Of a DNA stretch of 64,000 bases, positions 36,966 to 46,132 are shown in pieces (position 1 is the stretch's first letter; every line of letters begins with the position of its first letter). Source of the DNA: Flagellimonas sp. HMM57 (GTDB lineage: Bacteria; Bacteroidota; Bacteroidia; Flavobacteriales; Flavobacteriaceae); NCBI RefSeq assembly GCF_021390175.1, contig NZ_CP090004.1:930001-994000 (forward strand), given 5' to 3'. The position numbers and the translations under genes are program-made. The notes under the pieces are model-generated. The model saw only the letters and a program-made list of their open reading frames with translations. It did no database searches and was not told the DNA's origin.

Positions 36966-38186
36966 ATGATTATAAACATACCTGAAAATTCAGATTTTTC
37001 AATTCACAATATCCCTTTTGGAATTTTTTCGACCGCAGACAGAAGCCCTCGTGCAGGGGTTGCCATAGGTGACCATATTCTGGACTTGGCGGCTGTAGCC
37101 GAGCTGGATGTATTTGATTTTAATACAGCAGTACTGGAAAAAGATACCCTTAACGATTTTATATCATTGGGAAAAGCCATTACCAAAAAAGTACGGGTCG
37201 ATATTCAACACTGGTTGAAAGACGAAGCTTCCATTCTGGCAGGTAAGCCAGAGCTTTTTGTACTGCAGTCTGAAGCCAATATGCATATGCCAGTCGCGAT
37301 AGGGGATTATACCGACTTTTATTCTAGTATTGAGCATGCCACTAATGTTGGGAAAATGTTCCGTGATCCCGAAAATGCGTTGTTACCCAACTGGAAGCAC
37401 ATTCCGGTAGGCTATCATGGAAGGGCAAGTTCGATCATAGTGAGTGGCGAACCTATTCACAGACCAAAAGGACAAGTTTTGCCAAAAGATGCTTCAACTC
37501 CGGTTTTTCAACCGTCGGCACGATTGGATTTTGAACTGGAAATGGGCTTTATTACAGGAAGGAACACCGCAATTGGAGAATCCATAGCAACAAAGGATGC
37601 TGAGGATTATATTTTTGGCATGGTATTGTTGAACGATTGGTCCGCACGCGATATTCAAAAATGGGAGTATGTTCCATTGGGACCTTTTTTAGCAAAAAAC
37701 TTTGCATCACATATTTCTCCTTGGATAGTTACATTGGAAGCTTTTGAACCTTTTAGGGTATCAGGACCTCAACAAGAACCCAAAGTACTCCCCTACTTAG
37801 AATACGAAGGAAATAAAAATTACGATATACAATTGGAAGTTGGCATAACTCCAGAAGGAAGCGTAGAAAAAACGGTTTGCCGTTCCAATTTTAAATACAT
37901 GTATTGGAATATGGTACAGCAGTTGGCACATCATTCGGTAAATGGCTGTAATATCAATGTCGGTGATTTATATGGTTCCGGGACGATTTCGGGCAAAGAT
38001 GAAAACTCATACGGTTCTATGTTGGAACTTGCTTGGATGGGCACAAAACCCATCAAAATGAACGATGGCACGGAACGTAAATTCATTAATGACGGAGATA
38101 CCGTAACCATGAGGGGGTATTCAGAAAAAGATGGTATTCGCATAGGGTTTGGAGAAGTTTCAGCTAAAATTCTTCCAGCGAAATAG
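36966..38186 (+). CDS. fahA: Fumarylacetoacetase
   Basis: Splits fumarylacetoacetate to fumarate and acetoacetate, the last step of tyrosine breakdown; 406 residues. The N-terminal domain has IPFGIFSTADRSPRAGVAIGD. The catalytic domain has DYTDFYSSIEHATNVG, with the metal-binding Asp and the His/Glu pair, then the highly conserved PVGYHGRASSI, ELEMGFITG and LLNDWSARDIQKWEYVPLGPFLAKNF. Third gene of the catabolic run, about 100 nt after hmgA. The isomerase that should come before it in the pathway is not encoded here. Confidence 0.96.
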   Translation: MIINIPENSDFSIHNIPFGIFSTADRSPRAGVAIGDHILDLAAVAELDVFDFNTAVLEKDTLNDFISLGKAITKKVRVDIQHWLKDEASILAGKPELFVLQSEANMHMPVAIGDYTDFYSSIEHATNVGKMFRDPENALLPNWKHIPVGYHGRASSIIVSGEPIHRPKGQVLPKDASTPVFQPSARLDFELEMGFITGRNTAIGESIATKDAEDYIFGMVLLNDWSARDIQKWEYVPLGPFLAKNFASHISPWIVTLEAFEPFRVSGPQQEPKVLPYLEYEGNKNYDIQLEVGITPEGSVEKTVCRSNFKYMYWNMVQQLAHHSVNGCNINVGDLYGSGTISGKDENSYGSMLELAWMGTKPIKMNDGTERKFINDGDTVTMRGYSEKDGIRIGFGEVSAKILPAK

Positions 38187-38219
38187 ATGTTTATCTTCGC
38201 ATAAACTAAAGCCAAAGCA

Positions 38220-39131
38220 ATGTCCGTTGTAAAAACCATTGACCCTAGTACAATATCCCAACCAGAATTGCATTCTTATTTGCTTAATGCCGTAGCTCCA
38301 AGGCCCATCTGTTTTGCAAGTACAATTGATTTGGAAGGCAATGTCAACTTGAGTCCCTTCAGTTTTTTTAATGTGTTCAGTTCCAATCCTCCAGTGATGA
38401 TTTTCTCTCCGGCACGGAGCGGTCGGGACAATTCATTAAAGCACTCGCATCAAAATATAAAAGAAGTACCGGAAGTAGTTATTAATATTGTGGACTTTCC
38501 AATTGTTGAACAGATGTCTTTGTCCAGCACTGCCTATAAAAAAGGTGTGAACGAATTTATAAAATCTGGATTAACAGAAATTCCCAGTGAAAAAGTACGG
38601 CCACCCCGTGTTGCTGAAGCCCCGGTTTCTTTTGAGTGTACTGTTAGTCAAGTTATAGAATTGGCCGAAACGCCGGGTGCCGGAAATCTCATCTTGGCAA
38701 AAGTAGAGCTCATTCACATCAATGAAAAGCATTTAGACGAATTAGGAAAGTTAGACCCTCTCAAATTGGATTTAGTGGGTCGAATGGGCGGAAGTTGGTA
38801 TACGAGAGCAAGCGGGGATTCCCTTTTTGAGATTCCAAAGCCTATTCGAAATAAAGGCATAGGTGTTGACCAACTTCCGGAAAGTATTCGAAACAGCACC
38901 GTTCTAACGGGGAACAACCTAGGTAGATTAGGGAATTTGGAAAAACTTCCTTCCTTAAAAGAAGTAGAACAAATTGGTAATGATGATGAAATACGAATGC
39001 TCGAGAAAAAACTGAATGGAAAACCAGAGAAACTAAAAAAGGAACTACACTGGTTATCAAAACAAATGCTGGAAAGCAACGAAGCGAAAAAAGCACTGGC
39101 AACGTTAATGCACGCTGAAAAAATAGGGTAA
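38220..39131 (+). CDS. Flavin-reductase-like FMN-binding protein
   Basis: 303 residues. Split-barrel flavin reductase domain in the first two thirds: LNAVAPRPICFASTIDLEGNVNLSPFSFFNVFSSNPPVMIFSP, then NSLKHSHQNIKEVPEVVINI. The C-terminal 90 residues are an extra charged helical part absent from minimal members. It probably binds FMN and transfers electrons from NAD(P)H or to an oxygenase. It lies 33 nt after fahA and overlaps the next gene by one base, so it belongs to the tyrosine block, but its role there is not established. Confidence 0.85.
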   Translation: MSVVKTIDPSTISQPELHSYLLNAVAPRPICFASTIDLEGNVNLSPFSFFNVFSSNPPVMIFSPARSGRDNSLKHSHQNIKEVPEVVINIVDFPIVEQMSLSSTAYKKGVNEFIKSGLTEIPSEKVRPPRVAEAPVSFECTVSQVIELAETPGAGNLILAKVELIHINEKHLDELGKLDPLKLDLVGRMGGSWYTRASGDSLFEIPKPIRNKGIGVDQLPESIRNSTVLTGNNLGRLGNLEKLPSLKEVEQIGNDDEIRMLEKKLNGKPEKLKKELHWLSKQMLESNEAKKALATLMHAEKIG

Positions 39132-40222
39132 TGAACAAGGGAATAGAATCCATTTTCAAATCATATCTTGAGCCAAAGGAAGTATACAAAGGCGGAAAGA
39201 ACATACCGGTTTCCAATAAAAAAATCTATAAACTTTCCTCAAACGAAAACCCCTTAGGTTCTTCTCCAAAGGCAGTTACAGCGCTACAAAAGGCTGCAGA
39301 AATTGTGGATGTTTATCCCGATCAAACAGATATTCGGTTACGGGAAGCTTTGGTGAATGATTTTGATGGGCAACTGGCAGTAGACCAATTTATTTGCGGG
39401 AACAGTGGTTCTGAAATTATAGATATGCTGTTAAGGGCATTTATTAATGAAGGTGATGAAGTAATTTACTCCAATCCTTGTTTTCTTCCTTACGCTGTAT
39501 TTTCTAGATGGTACGGGGCAAAACAAGTAGATGTTCCTCTTTTGGAACCAAATTATGATTTGGACATAGAAGGGATATTATCTTCCATCACTGGTAAAAC
39601 CAAGGTCATATTCTTGACAAGTCCAAACAATCCAACGGGCACCTACATCCCAAAGCCGGTTCTTGAGGATTTTTTACACCGTATCCCAAAAAATATTATC
39701 GTGGTTTTTGATGAAGTCTATCGCCATTTTGCCGATGCAGAAGATTATGTGACAGCTTTACCTTATGTTAGAGAAGGACATAATGTGGTCGCCATCAATA
39801 GTTTTTCAAAAACATACGGATTGGCAGGTCAACGCATAGGATATTGTTATACAGCCGCCACTATTGCAAATTATATACGACAGATTCACAAGCCCTTTTT
39901 GCTTCCCATCACTTCCATTGAAGCAGCAATTGGTGCACTGAATGATTCTTTGTTTATTGAAAAAACAGTAAAAACCGTTCAAGAGGGTAGAAAATACCTT
40001 GCCGAAACCTTCACATCACTAGGGATTAAGTATTGGCCCACACAAGGAAATTTCTTTATTATAGACCCGTCTATTCCAGAATTTGATTTTACGGACAAAC
40101 TAATGCGAGAAGGTGTTATGGTAAGACCTGTTTCACAATTTGGTGCTCCGGGTCTTGTAAGAATAACTGTCGGAACCCAAGAAGCAAATGAAGCTTTGGT
40201 AACAGCCCTTAAAAAAATATAG
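39131..40222 (+). CDS. PLP-dependent aminotransferase, HisC-like; candidate tyrosine aminotransferase
   Basis: 363 residues, fold-type I class II aminotransferase. Substrate and PLP residues are visible: SSNENPLGSSP near the start, CGNSGSEIIDMLLRAF, LTSPNNPTGTYIP, FDEVYRHF, NSFSKTYGLAGQRIGY with the Schiff-base lysine, and VRITVGT near the end. The sequence pattern is histidinol-phosphate aminotransferase-like. No other his genes are nearby, and its ATG overlaps the flavin reductase stop by one base in the tyrosine operon. It is therefore a good candidate for making 4-hydroxyphenylpyruvate from tyrosine. HisC-type enzymes often accept aromatic amino acids. The substrate is inferred from context. 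Confidence 0.85.
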   Translation: MNKGIESIFKSYLEPKEVYKGGKNIPVSNKKIYKLSSNENPLGSSPKAVTALQKAAEIVDVYPDQTDIRLREALVNDFDGQLAVDQFICGNSGSEIIDMLLRAFINEGDEVIYSNPCFLPYAVFSRWYGAKQVDVPLLEPNYDLDIEGILSSITGKTKVIFLTSPNNPTGTYIPKPVLEDFLHRIPKNIIVVFDEVYRHFADAEDYVTALPYVREGHNVVAINSFSKTYGLAGQRIGYCYTAATIANYIRQIHKPFLLPITSIEAAIGALNDSLFIEKTVKTVQEGRKYLAETFTSLGIKYWPTQGNFFIIDPSIPEFDFTDKLMREGVMVRPVSQFGAPGLVRITVGTQEANEALVTALKKI

Positions 40223-40283
40223 CTGGTATAATTTTTATATCATACAAACTACGACAGGTTCAGTTTAACTATATAAGGTTAAT

Positions 40284-40796
40284 TTACTGTCTTGTAAAAA
40301 CACCGTCAGCTCCGGTATAATTATCGGCATTAATGTCCTCACCAGCGATAATCAAAGTGTTTTCATCCTCCAAAACAACAGTAATAACCTCCTCTTCCAT
40401 GTTGCTGTCCACAAAAGTCAATTGATCACCATCCAATGACCATGTCGTTGTTTCAGTCACACTTTCGCTTGGACAATCAACAGATAAACCTCCAGCACCT
40501 ACGTTTATATTTTCAGCTATAAAATTCACTTTGTTTTCTGATACTGCGGTACCATCACCTCTAAAAGTGAATATCACAATGTCACAATCAGATGATTTGA
40601 AATTATCCAAAATCTGTTTCGCAAAATTAAGGTCATCATCGTTCGTGTTTTCATCAATACGCAGATCGGTAAGCACCCATGTTCCAACTAAATCAATAGC
40701 GGTATCATTCATTGCCTCGTCTTCCTTATTGTCCGTTGAACATGAAATAACTAAAAAAACTGTCAAGAAAAAGAATGCGATATTTTTTTTCATCAT
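40284..40796 (-). CDS. Lipocalin-like lipoprotein
   Basis: 170 residues (MMKK; two adjacent ATG codons). Signal peptide with a lipobox (LVISCS), then an acidic linker. The body starts DLVGTWVLTDLRI, typical of the small lipocalin-like domain of Bacteroidota lipoproteins, and continues with FTFRGDGTAVSEN, TTTWSLDGDQLTFVD and ENTLIIAG. Such proteins are secreted or surface lipoproteins of unknown ligand. Single gene, convergent with the aminotransferase. Confidence 0.8.
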   Translation of the reverse strand: MMKKNIAFFFLTVFLVISCSTDNKEDEAMNDTAIDLVGTWVLTDLRIDENTNDDDLNFAKQILDNFKSSDCDIVIFTFRGDGTAVSENKVNFIAENINVGAGGLSVDCPSESVTETTTWSLDGDQLTFVDSNMEEEVITVVLEDENTLIIAGEDINADNYTGADGVFTRQ

Positions 40797-40871
40797 ACCT
40801 GGTTTTGTGTTGTTCGGTTGAGCAAAGAACGAAAAAAAACCTAAAATAGTACAGTAAATACCTTAGAGGTC

Positions 40872-43523
40872 TTAAAGCACAAACCTATACGTTGCCTTTA
40901 ATAAGAAAATATTTTGGGGTTTTTGATTAAAGATATTGTCTCCCAAACTAGACAGCAATCCTTCTGATGGATTCCCATCACGGGATACATCCTGTGACCA
41001 AACCAAGAAGATTTCCGACCCTGGAATATACTCCCATCGTATGACCAGATTGGAACGGAACTGTACAAATGAAAAATCTGGGTCATCAAAGCTAAAGTCC
41101 TCGACCCCATCCAAATTCTCATCAATGGAATACGTATCATCGGCCAATGAAACCTGATTCCCTTCGTACTGTACAAACCTATCCTCAAAACGTTCTGCTG
41201 TTGCCGCCGTAATGTGCTTAAAATTTGAATATCGACCCCTTGAAATAAATGGCTGCCCCCAATATTGAATGGTTAAATTAGGGTTTATGGTATAGTTTAA
41301 ACGAAAGGACATACTAAGTGTTCGCTGTTGAATCTCTCCATTAAGATACCTTGGCGAACCATTTACATCATCAAAATTATCAATAAACTGTAGCTTATCC
41401 TGATTAATACTCAACGATGGAAATGCGGAAATACGCAGTGCATTTATAGGCTGGTACGTAAACCCTCCTTCAACAAAATAGGACCTATAGGAGTTGTCCA
41501 CAGCTTTTTCCCCTCTGTGAAAAACACTGAGGGTGAATTTCTTCCTATCATCAGTACTGACACGGTTCCAAAAACTTATTTCTGGGGACAATCGTAACCG
41601 TGGACCGCCCCTAAGCGCAAAATTTGAATACTGAAAGGGCGCATAATTGAACCCAACGTTGGAAAACCAGTTGTTGGCCCAGTTTTGCCAGCTGTTGGTG
41701 TTAAAGCGCAAACTATTGTGGTTCCCCTTAAAATCCCATGTGCTCCAATGATTATAATTTATACCCACCCTTCTAAATGTACTGTCTGGTTTTAAGGTTT
41801 GATATCCAATCCAAGTATAGTGGCGAATGTCGTCGGATTGCCGTTGAAATCCAATGTCGTTGAGTTCCAGTTCTGGAGATCGCCAAGTGCCCCCTGTTTC
41901 GAACCTCCAATGGCCACTTCCAATTTTTCCAATCTGAACATTACCACCGCTACCTGATAGTGAAGTCCTTGTGGAATCTACAGCCACATGGTCTGCATCT
42001 ACCCGTTGGAAAAGGTGAGTGATGGATTCTTGGGTGTTTTTGATTGCTTCCTCGCTTCCCATTACATGGCTTACTATGATATTTCCTTCAACATACCAAT
42101 CCCTATTGTGCCACTGATGCTTAAAATCGATACCACCTGTGTAAGCCGATTTGTGGAGAAAATCAAGCTCCTGTGTTAAATTATCCCTATTCGTAGCGGT
42201 TAAAATTCCACCGATGTACGAATTACGGTCGTTAAAATCTTTCTGAAGCCTTCCTACAAAATAGTTAGTCAAAGGTTCGACCACCTCTTTTCTACGCGTT
42301 CCATCCTCTTGACTGATTACTGCATATCGTTTTGCGGTAACACTTTCCAAAACCCCTATTGCCAATCCGTTCTTGGTCTTACCACTAAATTTAGCAGCTC
42401 CAATGATAGGTGTATTATCTGGCTGATCTACGAATTCATTATCGTTGGTATCTGGGGACCCTTGCGGACTTCTACCTATTCGTCTTGAATAAAAAACATT
42501 ATCAAACCCAAAGGTATTTCCTGCTTCCGATTCCGAAACATTAAAGTCAAAAATGTTTTTATTTTCCACGAAAAAGGGGCGTTGCTCCCTAAAGAAAATC
42601 TGAAACCCATCCAAGGCTATCGCCGAAGGGTCTGCTTCGACCTGTCCAAAATCTGGATTTACGGTTAGGTCAACGGTCAAGTCATTGGTAATCCCAATCT
42701 TTGCATCCAGACCGCCCGTTATATCACTTTCGCTTCCGTCCCTAAACGGATTTCCTTCTTCCGCTTCGTACGTTTCTGTGCTCGCTACGGTATATGGCTG
42801 TATTTCCAATTGTTTTTGAGGCTCCACGTTTTTCAATCCGTGCAATTCGCCAAATTCACTTACCCAACCTGGTTGATCTATCGGTTTTCGTTGCCAAAGT
42901 GAACGTTCCGCTTCTCTAAAGAACATTCGTGTGGATTGTAATCCCCAGACTTGTTCTTCCGCATCACCAAACTTTAACTGACTTAACGGGATTCTTATTT
43001 CAGCCGTCCAACCTTCTTCATCAATATTTGTTTTTGTATACCATATTGGGTTCCAGCTACTGTCCCAATTGTTTCCATTATTCGAAACAAATTCATCTCC
43101 TTTGACACCAGCTGCTGTAACGGTAAAAGAAAAGGCCGTACGCTTGTCATGATAACTATCAATATTGAATTCCACCCAATCTCCCTCAAAACCATCTCGC
43201 CTGGATAATCGCTTTTCAATCTTATCTGGATCTGTATCATAGCATCGCACTCCTATATATAGGTTCTTACTATCATAAACTATTTTGAACTTGGTCTGTT
43301 CGCTCGGCGGCGTATTTTCATCGGGTTGAAGTTCAATATAATCCCCTCCCCATCCAACAAGGTTCCAGGCCAAATCGTTCAGTTGACCATCTACTTCTGG
43401 GGGTGGTGATTGCCCAATGTACTTTGTAACATAAATCTTCTTGGGCACAACCTGTGTAGAATCTTGGGCATTCAAATAAATAGAAAATAAAAGTAGGGTG
43501 CAGCATATGATTAGTTTTCTCAC
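40872..43523 (-). CDS. DUF5916 outer-membrane protein with N-terminal CBM9-like domain
   Basis: 883 residues from a GTG at 43523, which puts the signal peptide (KLIICCTLLLFSIYLNAQ) at the N-terminus. An in-frame ATG at 43640 would add 39 residues before it and is less likely. The first domain (PPPEVDGQLNDLAWN, SEQTKFKIVYDSKNLYIGVRCYD, WTAEIRIPLSQLKF) is the carbohydrate-binding-family-9-like module. The rest is a DUF5916 beta-barrel-like region, with the hallmark LDLTVNPDFGQVEADPS-type stretch (here VDLTVNPDFGQVEADPS), EQRPFFVE and YSRRIGRSP. The C-terminus ends in an aromatic barrel-type strand (LKATYRFVL). Function unknown; probably surface exposed. Confidence 0.85.
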   Translation of the reverse strand: MRKLIICCTLLLFSIYLNAQDSTQVVPKKIYVTKYIGQSPPPEVDGQLNDLAWNLVGWGGDYIELQPDENTPPSEQTKFKIVYDSKNLYIGVRCYDTDPDKIEKRLSRRDGFEGDWVEFNIDSYHDKRTAFSFTVTAAGVKGDEFVSNNGNNWDSSWNPIWYTKTNIDEEGWTAEIRIPLSQLKFGDAEEQVWGLQSTRMFFREAERSLWQRKPIDQPGWVSEFGELHGLKNVEPQKQLEIQPYTVASTETYEAEEGNPFRDGSESDITGGLDAKIGITNDLTVDLTVNPDFGQVEADPSAIALDGFQIFFREQRPFFVENKNIFDFNVSESEAGNTFGFDNVFYSRRIGRSPQGSPDTNDNEFVDQPDNTPIIGAAKFSGKTKNGLAIGVLESVTAKRYAVISQEDGTRRKEVVEPLTNYFVGRLQKDFNDRNSYIGGILTATNRDNLTQELDFLHKSAYTGGIDFKHQWHNRDWYVEGNIIVSHVMGSEEAIKNTQESITHLFQRVDADHVAVDSTRTSLSGSGGNVQIGKIGSGHWRFETGGTWRSPELELNDIGFQRQSDDIRHYTWIGYQTLKPDSTFRRVGINYNHWSTWDFKGNHNSLRFNTNSWQNWANNWFSNVGFNYAPFQYSNFALRGGPRLRLSPEISFWNRVSTDDRKKFTLSVFHRGEKAVDNSYRSYFVEGGFTYQPINALRISAFPSLSINQDKLQFIDNFDDVNGSPRYLNGEIQQRTLSMSFRLNYTINPNLTIQYWGQPFISRGRYSNFKHITAATAERFEDRFVQYEGNQVSLADDTYSIDENLDGVEDFSFDDPDFSFVQFRSNLVIRWEYIPGSEIFLVWSQDVSRDGNPSEGLLSSLGDNIFNQKPQNIFLLKATYRFVL

Positions 43524-43627
43524 TGTGTTGGTCTTTTGATTTGATGAGTTGCCATAAAGACCAGCATAAATCAAGATAGTTACAGTTTGCTTAAATTTAA
43601 TAGTGCTTTTTAACAAAAAACAATCAA

Positions 43628-43642
43628 GATTGCAGTGCAATC
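43628..43642. promoter_or_regulatory. 15-bp perfect palindrome upstream of the DUF5916 gene
   Basis: GATTGCA, G, TGCAATC. It lies about 105 nt before the chosen GTG and 130 nt from rplM, between divergent genes. It is a plausible dimer-binding site; no regulator gene is adjacent. Confidence 0.35.
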
Positions 43643-43695
43643 ATTTCATCAAATACAACAGAACAGAAAAAGTAAAAAATATTCCCAATCAACCA

Positions 43696-43726
43696 TTTGT
43701 AATTCAATCTAATAATTGTACATTTG
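43696..43726 (+). promoter_or_regulatory. Promoter of rplM-rpsI (TTTG-N19-TACATTTG)
   Basis: TTTG (43696-43699) and TACATTTG (43719-43726) match the Bacteroidota consensus with exactly 19 nt between. The leader is about 40 nt and begins with a small CCCG-TTAAT-CGGG hairpin (43730-43742). Confidence 0.8.
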
Positions 43727-43772
43727 CAGCCCGTTAATCGGGATAGATTTTTAAATCAATAATATTCTAGAA

Positions 43773-44228
43773 GTGGATACATTAAGTTATAAGACTATTT
43801 CTGCCAACAAAGCTACCGTTAACAAAGAGTGGTTATTGGTTGATGCTGAAGGAGAAACGTTAGGAAGATTGGCGTCAAAAGTAGCAAAGTTACTTAGAGG
43901 AAAACATAAGCCGAATTTTACGCCACATGTTGATTGTGGTGATAACATCATTGTTATAAACGCAGAGAAAATAACCATGAGCGGGAACAAATGGGGAGAC
44001 AAAACCTATTTGAGATATACAGGTTACCCTGGAGGACAACGCTCTACTACTGCTCAAGAATTATTGGACAAACATCCTGAAAGAATCATTGAAAAATCTG
44101 TAAAGGGTATGCTTCCAAAGAATAAATTAGGTGCTGAACTGTTTAGAAACCTAAAAGTATATGTTGGGGCAGAACACGGTCAAGAGGCACAAAAACCTAA
44201 GGCAATAAACTTAAACGACTACAAATAA
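43773..44228 (+). CDS. rplM: 50S ribosomal protein L13
   Basis: 151 residues, starting at a GTG ([20 protein letters not shown]). Earlier ATG codons are not in frame. The L13 pattern is clear: [51 protein letters not shown] and [21 protein letters not shown]. First gene of rplM-rpsI, with a very good promoter 47 nt upstream. The stop overlaps the rpsI start by one base. Confidence 0.97.
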   Translation: MDTLSYKTISANKATVNKEWLLVDAEGETLGRLASKVAKLLRGKHKPNFTPHVDCGDNIIVINAEKITMSGNKWGDKTYLRYTGYPGGQRSTTAQELLDKHPERIIEKSVKGMLPKNKLGAELFRNLKVYVGAEHGQEAQKPKAINLNDYK

Positions 44229-44614
44229 TGGAAGTGGTTCATAAGATTGGTAGAAGAAAAACTGCCGTTGCAAGAGTATATGTTTCTGAAGGAAAGGGAA
44301 ACATAACCATCAACAAGAAAGATTTAAAAGAGTATTTTACTACAGCTACTTTACAATATAAGGTGAAGCAGCCTTTTGCACTCACTGAAACTGAAGGCAA
44401 TTATGACGTTAAGGTAAATGTATATGGTGGTGGAATAACTGGTCAGGCCGAAGCTATTCGTTTGGCATTATCTAGAGTAATGTGTGAAATAGATGAAGAA
44501 AACAGAACTGTTCTTAAGCCTGAAGGATTATTGACAAGAGATCCAAGAATGGTGGAAAGAAAGAAATTCGGTCAGAAAAAAGCCCGTAAGAAATTCCAGT
44601 TCTCTAAACGTTAA
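44228..44614 (+). CDS. rpsI: 30S ribosomal protein S9
   Basis: 128 residues of S9: HKIGRRKTAVARVYVSEGKGNITINKKDLKEYF, then VYGGGITGQAEAIRLALSRVMCEID and the basic tail DPRMVERKKFGQKKARKKFQFSKR, whose end reaches the P-site tRNA. Translationally coupled to rplM (TAATG). Two hairpins follow downstream. Confidence 0.98.
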   Translation: MEVVHKIGRRKTAVARVYVSEGKGNITINKKDLKEYFTTATLQYKVKQPFALTETEGNYDVKVNVYGGGITGQAEAIRLALSRVMCEIDEENRTVLKPEGLLTRDPRMVERKKFGQKKARKKFQFSKR

Positions 44615-44620
44615 TTGTAT

Positions 44621-44650
44621 GATGCTGAATTTGTTTTCAGCATCTTATTA
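44621..44650 (+). terminator. Hairpin after rpsI
   Basis: GATGCTGAA pairs with TTCAGCATC around a 6-nt loop, followed by TTATTAT, a weak T-tract. Begins 7 nt after the rpsI stop. Confidence 0.6.
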
Positions 44651-44692
44651 TAAAATATCCTGAATTAATAATCAAGGATAAAGTTCATTGAA

Positions 44693-44722
44693 AACCCTGA
44701 AAAGATTTCAGGGTTAATTTTT
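44693..44722 (+). terminator. Second hairpin between rpsI and rpsB
   Basis: AACCCTGAAA pairs with TTTCAGGGTT around AGA, followed by AATTTTTAA. A perfect 10-bp stem. It could back up the first terminator or belong to the rpsB leader; the rest of the gap up to 44858 shows no sure promoter. Confidence 0.6.
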
Positions 44723-44858
44723 AACCAAGTTGTCGTTGTTCCAAAGAGCAAAAATCGACTTTTTGGAATTTAGTTTAGCATCTAAATGATTAGGGCGAAC
44801 ATTTTTGTGACCACCTATTCATTGCTACTACAACGGAACGTAAACTAATTACAAAAAA

Positions 44859-46049
44859 ATGGCAAGTAACATTGAAGTCAAAGACTTATTAGAAGCAGGT
44901 GTGCATTTTGGACACCTTACAAGAAAGTGGAACCCTAACATGGCGCCCTATATCTACATGGAGCGTAACGGGATTCACGTTATCAATCTCTACAAAACAG
45001 TTGCAAAACTTGATGAAGCGAACGAAGCGCTCAAGAAAATTGCAGCATCAGGAAGAAAAATTCTTTTCGTAGCTACAAAAAAGCAAGCTAAAGATATTGT
45101 TGCTGAAAAAGTATCTAAGGTAAACATGCCTTACATCACTGAAAGATGGCCAGGTGGTATGTTGACCAATTTTGTAACGATTCGTAAAGCTGTTAAAAAA
45201 ATGGCTTCTATAGATCGTATGAAAAAAGATGGTACTTTCAACACACTTTCCAAAAAAGAACGTCTACAAGTTGACCGTCTAAGAGCCAAATTGGAGAAAA
45301 ACCTAGGTTCTATCTCCGAAATGACCAGACTTCCCGGAGCTATTTTCATTGTTGACACGATGAGAGAGCACATTGCTGTAAAAGAAGCTCAGAAATTGAA
45401 CATTCCAATTTTTGCAATGATCGATACCAACTCTGACCCTAGACCAATCGATTACGTAATTCCTGCAAATGACGATGCCGGAAAATCCATTGAGGTTATT
45501 ATGACAGAAGTTACGAAGGCTGTCGCCGAGGGATTATCCGAACGTAAAAATGATAAGCAAGAAGGAAAAGCCGCGACTAAGGAAACTCCTGCAGCTAAAG
45601 AAGAAAAAACTGCAGAAGCAAAGAAACCTGAAGTAAAACAAGAAAGTGCTCCAGTTGAGGAAACAGCCAAAAAAGAACCTGTTGCCGAAGAGAAAAGTGC
45701 TCCTGTAAAAGAAGCTAAGGAGAAACCTGTTGCTGAAAAAGAGGTCGAAGCTGAAGTAACAGAAAAGCCAGAAGCTAAAAAAGCCGAAGCTACCGAAACA
45801 GAAGATTTAACCAAAATTGAAGGTATCGGTCCCAAAGCAGCCGAAGCATTGACCAATAACGGTATTGCAACATATGCTGCACTTTCTGAAGCCGATCCGG
45901 AAAAAGTTAAAGAAATTTTGACCGAGGCAAGTTCAAGAATGGCTCATCTCGACCCTACAACATGGCCAAAACAAGCAAAAATGGCTGCTGATGGGAAGTG
46001 GGACGAATTAAAGGAATGGCAAGACAATGCTAAAGGAGGAGTTGAATAA
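44859..46049 (+). CDS. rpsB: 30S ribosomal protein S2 with long linker and C-terminal helix-hairpin-helix domain
   Basis: 396 residues, against roughly 230-260 for ordinary S2. Residues 1-230 are S2: LLEAGVHFGHLTRKWNPNMAPYIYMERNGIHVINL, then FVATKKQAKDIV, ERWPGGMLTNF, PGAIFIVDT and IDTNSDPRPIDYVIPANDDA. From about 231 to 316 comes a disordered Lys/Glu/Ala/Pro linker. Residues 317-396 form a helix-hairpin-helix-like domain (LTKIEGIGPKAAEALTNNGI) followed by DPTTWPKQAKMAADGKWDEL. The frame is open and clean throughout, so this is a real fusion. I recall a similar tail on flavobacterial L21. The HhH unit could bind RNA or DNA. Operon with tsf. Confidence 0.95.
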   Translation: MASNIEVKDLLEAGVHFGHLTRKWNPNMAPYIYMERNGIHVINLYKTVAKLDEANEALKKIAASGRKILFVATKKQAKDIVAEKVSKVNMPYITERWPGGMLTNFVTIRKAVKKMASIDRMKKDGTFNTLSKKERLQVDRLRAKLEKNLGSISEMTRLPGAIFIVDTMREHIAVKEAQKLNIPIFAMIDTNSDPRPIDYVIPANDDAGKSIEVIMTEVTKAVAEGLSERKNDKQEGKAATKETPAAKEEKTAEAKKPEVKQESAPVEETAKKEPVAEEKSAPVKEAKEKPVAEKEVEAEVTEKPEAKKAEATETEDLTKIEGIGPKAAEALTNNGIATYAALSEADPEKVKEILTEASSRMAHLDPTTWPKQAKMAADGKWDELKEWQDNAKGGVE

Positions 46050-46132
46050 TCAAGAATGGTAATTTAACGTTCACCTAAAACAAGACACTTAAATAGTGTT
46101 TTACTTTACATAAATTTTTAAATAGAAAAGAA

